Of a stretch of 64,000 nucleotides of DNA, positions 63,546-64,000 are shown one piece after another. The translations under genes and the position numbers were made by a program. Within the stretch, counting starts at the first letter, position 1. Each line of letters begins with the position of its first letter. The notes below the pieces were generated by a model. It saw nothing but the letters and a program-made list of their open reading frames with translations. It searched no databases and was not told the DNA's origin. This DNA comes from Bacillus sp. FJAT-45350 (lineage in GTDB: Bacteria > Bacillota > Bacilli > Bacillales > NISU01), in NCBI RefSeq assembly GCF_002335805.1, contig NZ_NISU01000001.1, positions 1,496,079 to 1,560,078 of the forward strand, read 5' to 3'.

Positions 63546-64000
63546 TTAAACGTTAGATTCCATTTTGTTGAAAATGTCTGTTAACACTGGGATAATCTGT
63601 TTCTTACGAGATACTACACCTTTAAGAACAGCCGTGTTATTTTCTAATGAAACATTATAAGCTTTTTCAACTGCGCTTGCAGAATGTCCTAAAGCAATTC
63701 CTGTTGAATCACTTGTTAAGATGTCAGTTGCAACGAAAAGGAATAAATCTAATCCTTTTTCATCGATTACTTTTGTCATAGCTGCTTCTAGCTCTTCTTG
63801 ACGAGCAAGTACTTCATTAACATCAACTGTATTTACTTGTGCAACTTCAACTTTGCAGCCTCCCATTGGGAATTCTTTAGCATCTAAAGCGATAAGCTGA
63901 GCAGCTGTTTTATCTGAAAGGTCAGTTCCTGCTTTAAGCATATCCAAACCGTATGTTTCAGCCTCCACACCAGCGATTTCAGCTAATTCACGAGCAGCTG
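63546..64000 (-). CDS. ppaC: Manganese-dependent inorganic pyrophosphatase, N-terminus cut by window edge
   Basis: The frame continues through base 64000, so about 151 C-terminal residues are visible of a protein that is normally about 309. The visible part is the DHHA2 domain of family II pyrophosphatases: [41 protein letters not shown] and the substrate-binding [10 protein letters not shown] motif (R-K-K) near the end. It hydrolyses pyrophosphate to drive biosynthesis. The N-terminal DHH metal site lies outside the window. A GTG at 63968 is internal, not the start. Confidence 0.93.
   Translation of the reverse strand, partial: AARELAEIAGVEAETYGLDMLKAGTDLSDKTAAQLIALDAKEFPMGGCKVEVAQVNTVDVNEVLARQEELEAAMTKVIDEKGLDLFLFVATDILTSDSTGIALGHSASAVEKAYNVSLENNTAVLKGVVSRKKQIIPVLTDIFNKMESNV

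Overview
The window looks like chromosomal DNA from a low-GC, endospore-forming member of the Bacillaceae. Supporting signs are AGGAGG-type ribosome sites, frequent TTG/GTG starts, a YjcZ-type sporulation peptide, MreBH, YugO-like and DUF1292 genes, and sporulation-sigma promoter motifs. The futalosine menaquinone genes and the tungsten-type aldehyde ferredoxin oxidoreductase locus suggest a facultative or anaerobic lineage such as Anaerobacillus or an alkaliphilic relative; that assignment is inference.

Layout. 0-8.7 kb: a UbiD-family decarboxylase (cut by the edge), an SLH-anchored glucosaminidase, formamidase, methyltransferase, MFS pump, a decayed DoxX remnant, and a cysteine desulfurase/HemD pair. 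8.9-15.8 kb: a 60% glutamine protein, an internally deleted chemoreceptor, a PAS histidine kinase, and sulfur amino acid genes (methionine gamma-lyase, PatB-like lyase) around PanE. 15.8-28.4 kb: a tungsto/molybdopterin island with a divergent ThiF, moaA, a MoeA fused to a binding-protein-like domain, a second moeA, moaD plus a DUF1952-like partner, AOR, moeB, tupABC and an HTH regulator whose sensor domain matches the MoeA fusion. Together these would import tungstate, build pyranopterin, insert metal and supply AOR. 28.6-38.1 kb: HD-GYP protein, M24 peptidase, hydrolase/reductase pair, K+ channel, and an operon of two glutathionylspermidine-synthase-like enzymes with a DUF350 membrane protein and a lipoprotein. 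38.2-46.4 kb: a kinase, mreBH and transporters. 46.5-55.7 kb: many small proteins, several apparently sporulation-linked, a cNMP-binding/CPBP fusion, PBP4-type carboxypeptidase, mqnB-mqnD and a candidate sRNA. 55.9-64 kb: a Suv3-like RNA helicase, a SIMPL protein, eight tandem tRNA-Gln units, a cyclophilin lipoprotein, exoA and the start-truncated ppaC.

Two things stand out beyond the genes. First, a tandem array of eight 139-140 bp units, each with a tRNA-Gln(UUG); three adjacent copies share the same stem-breaking mutations. Second, a family of structured interspersed repeats occupies several intergenic gaps. It has hairpins with covarying stems, and one copy sits inside a long palindrome between 10-bp direct repeats. 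No phage, transposase, rRNA or CRISPR array was seen.
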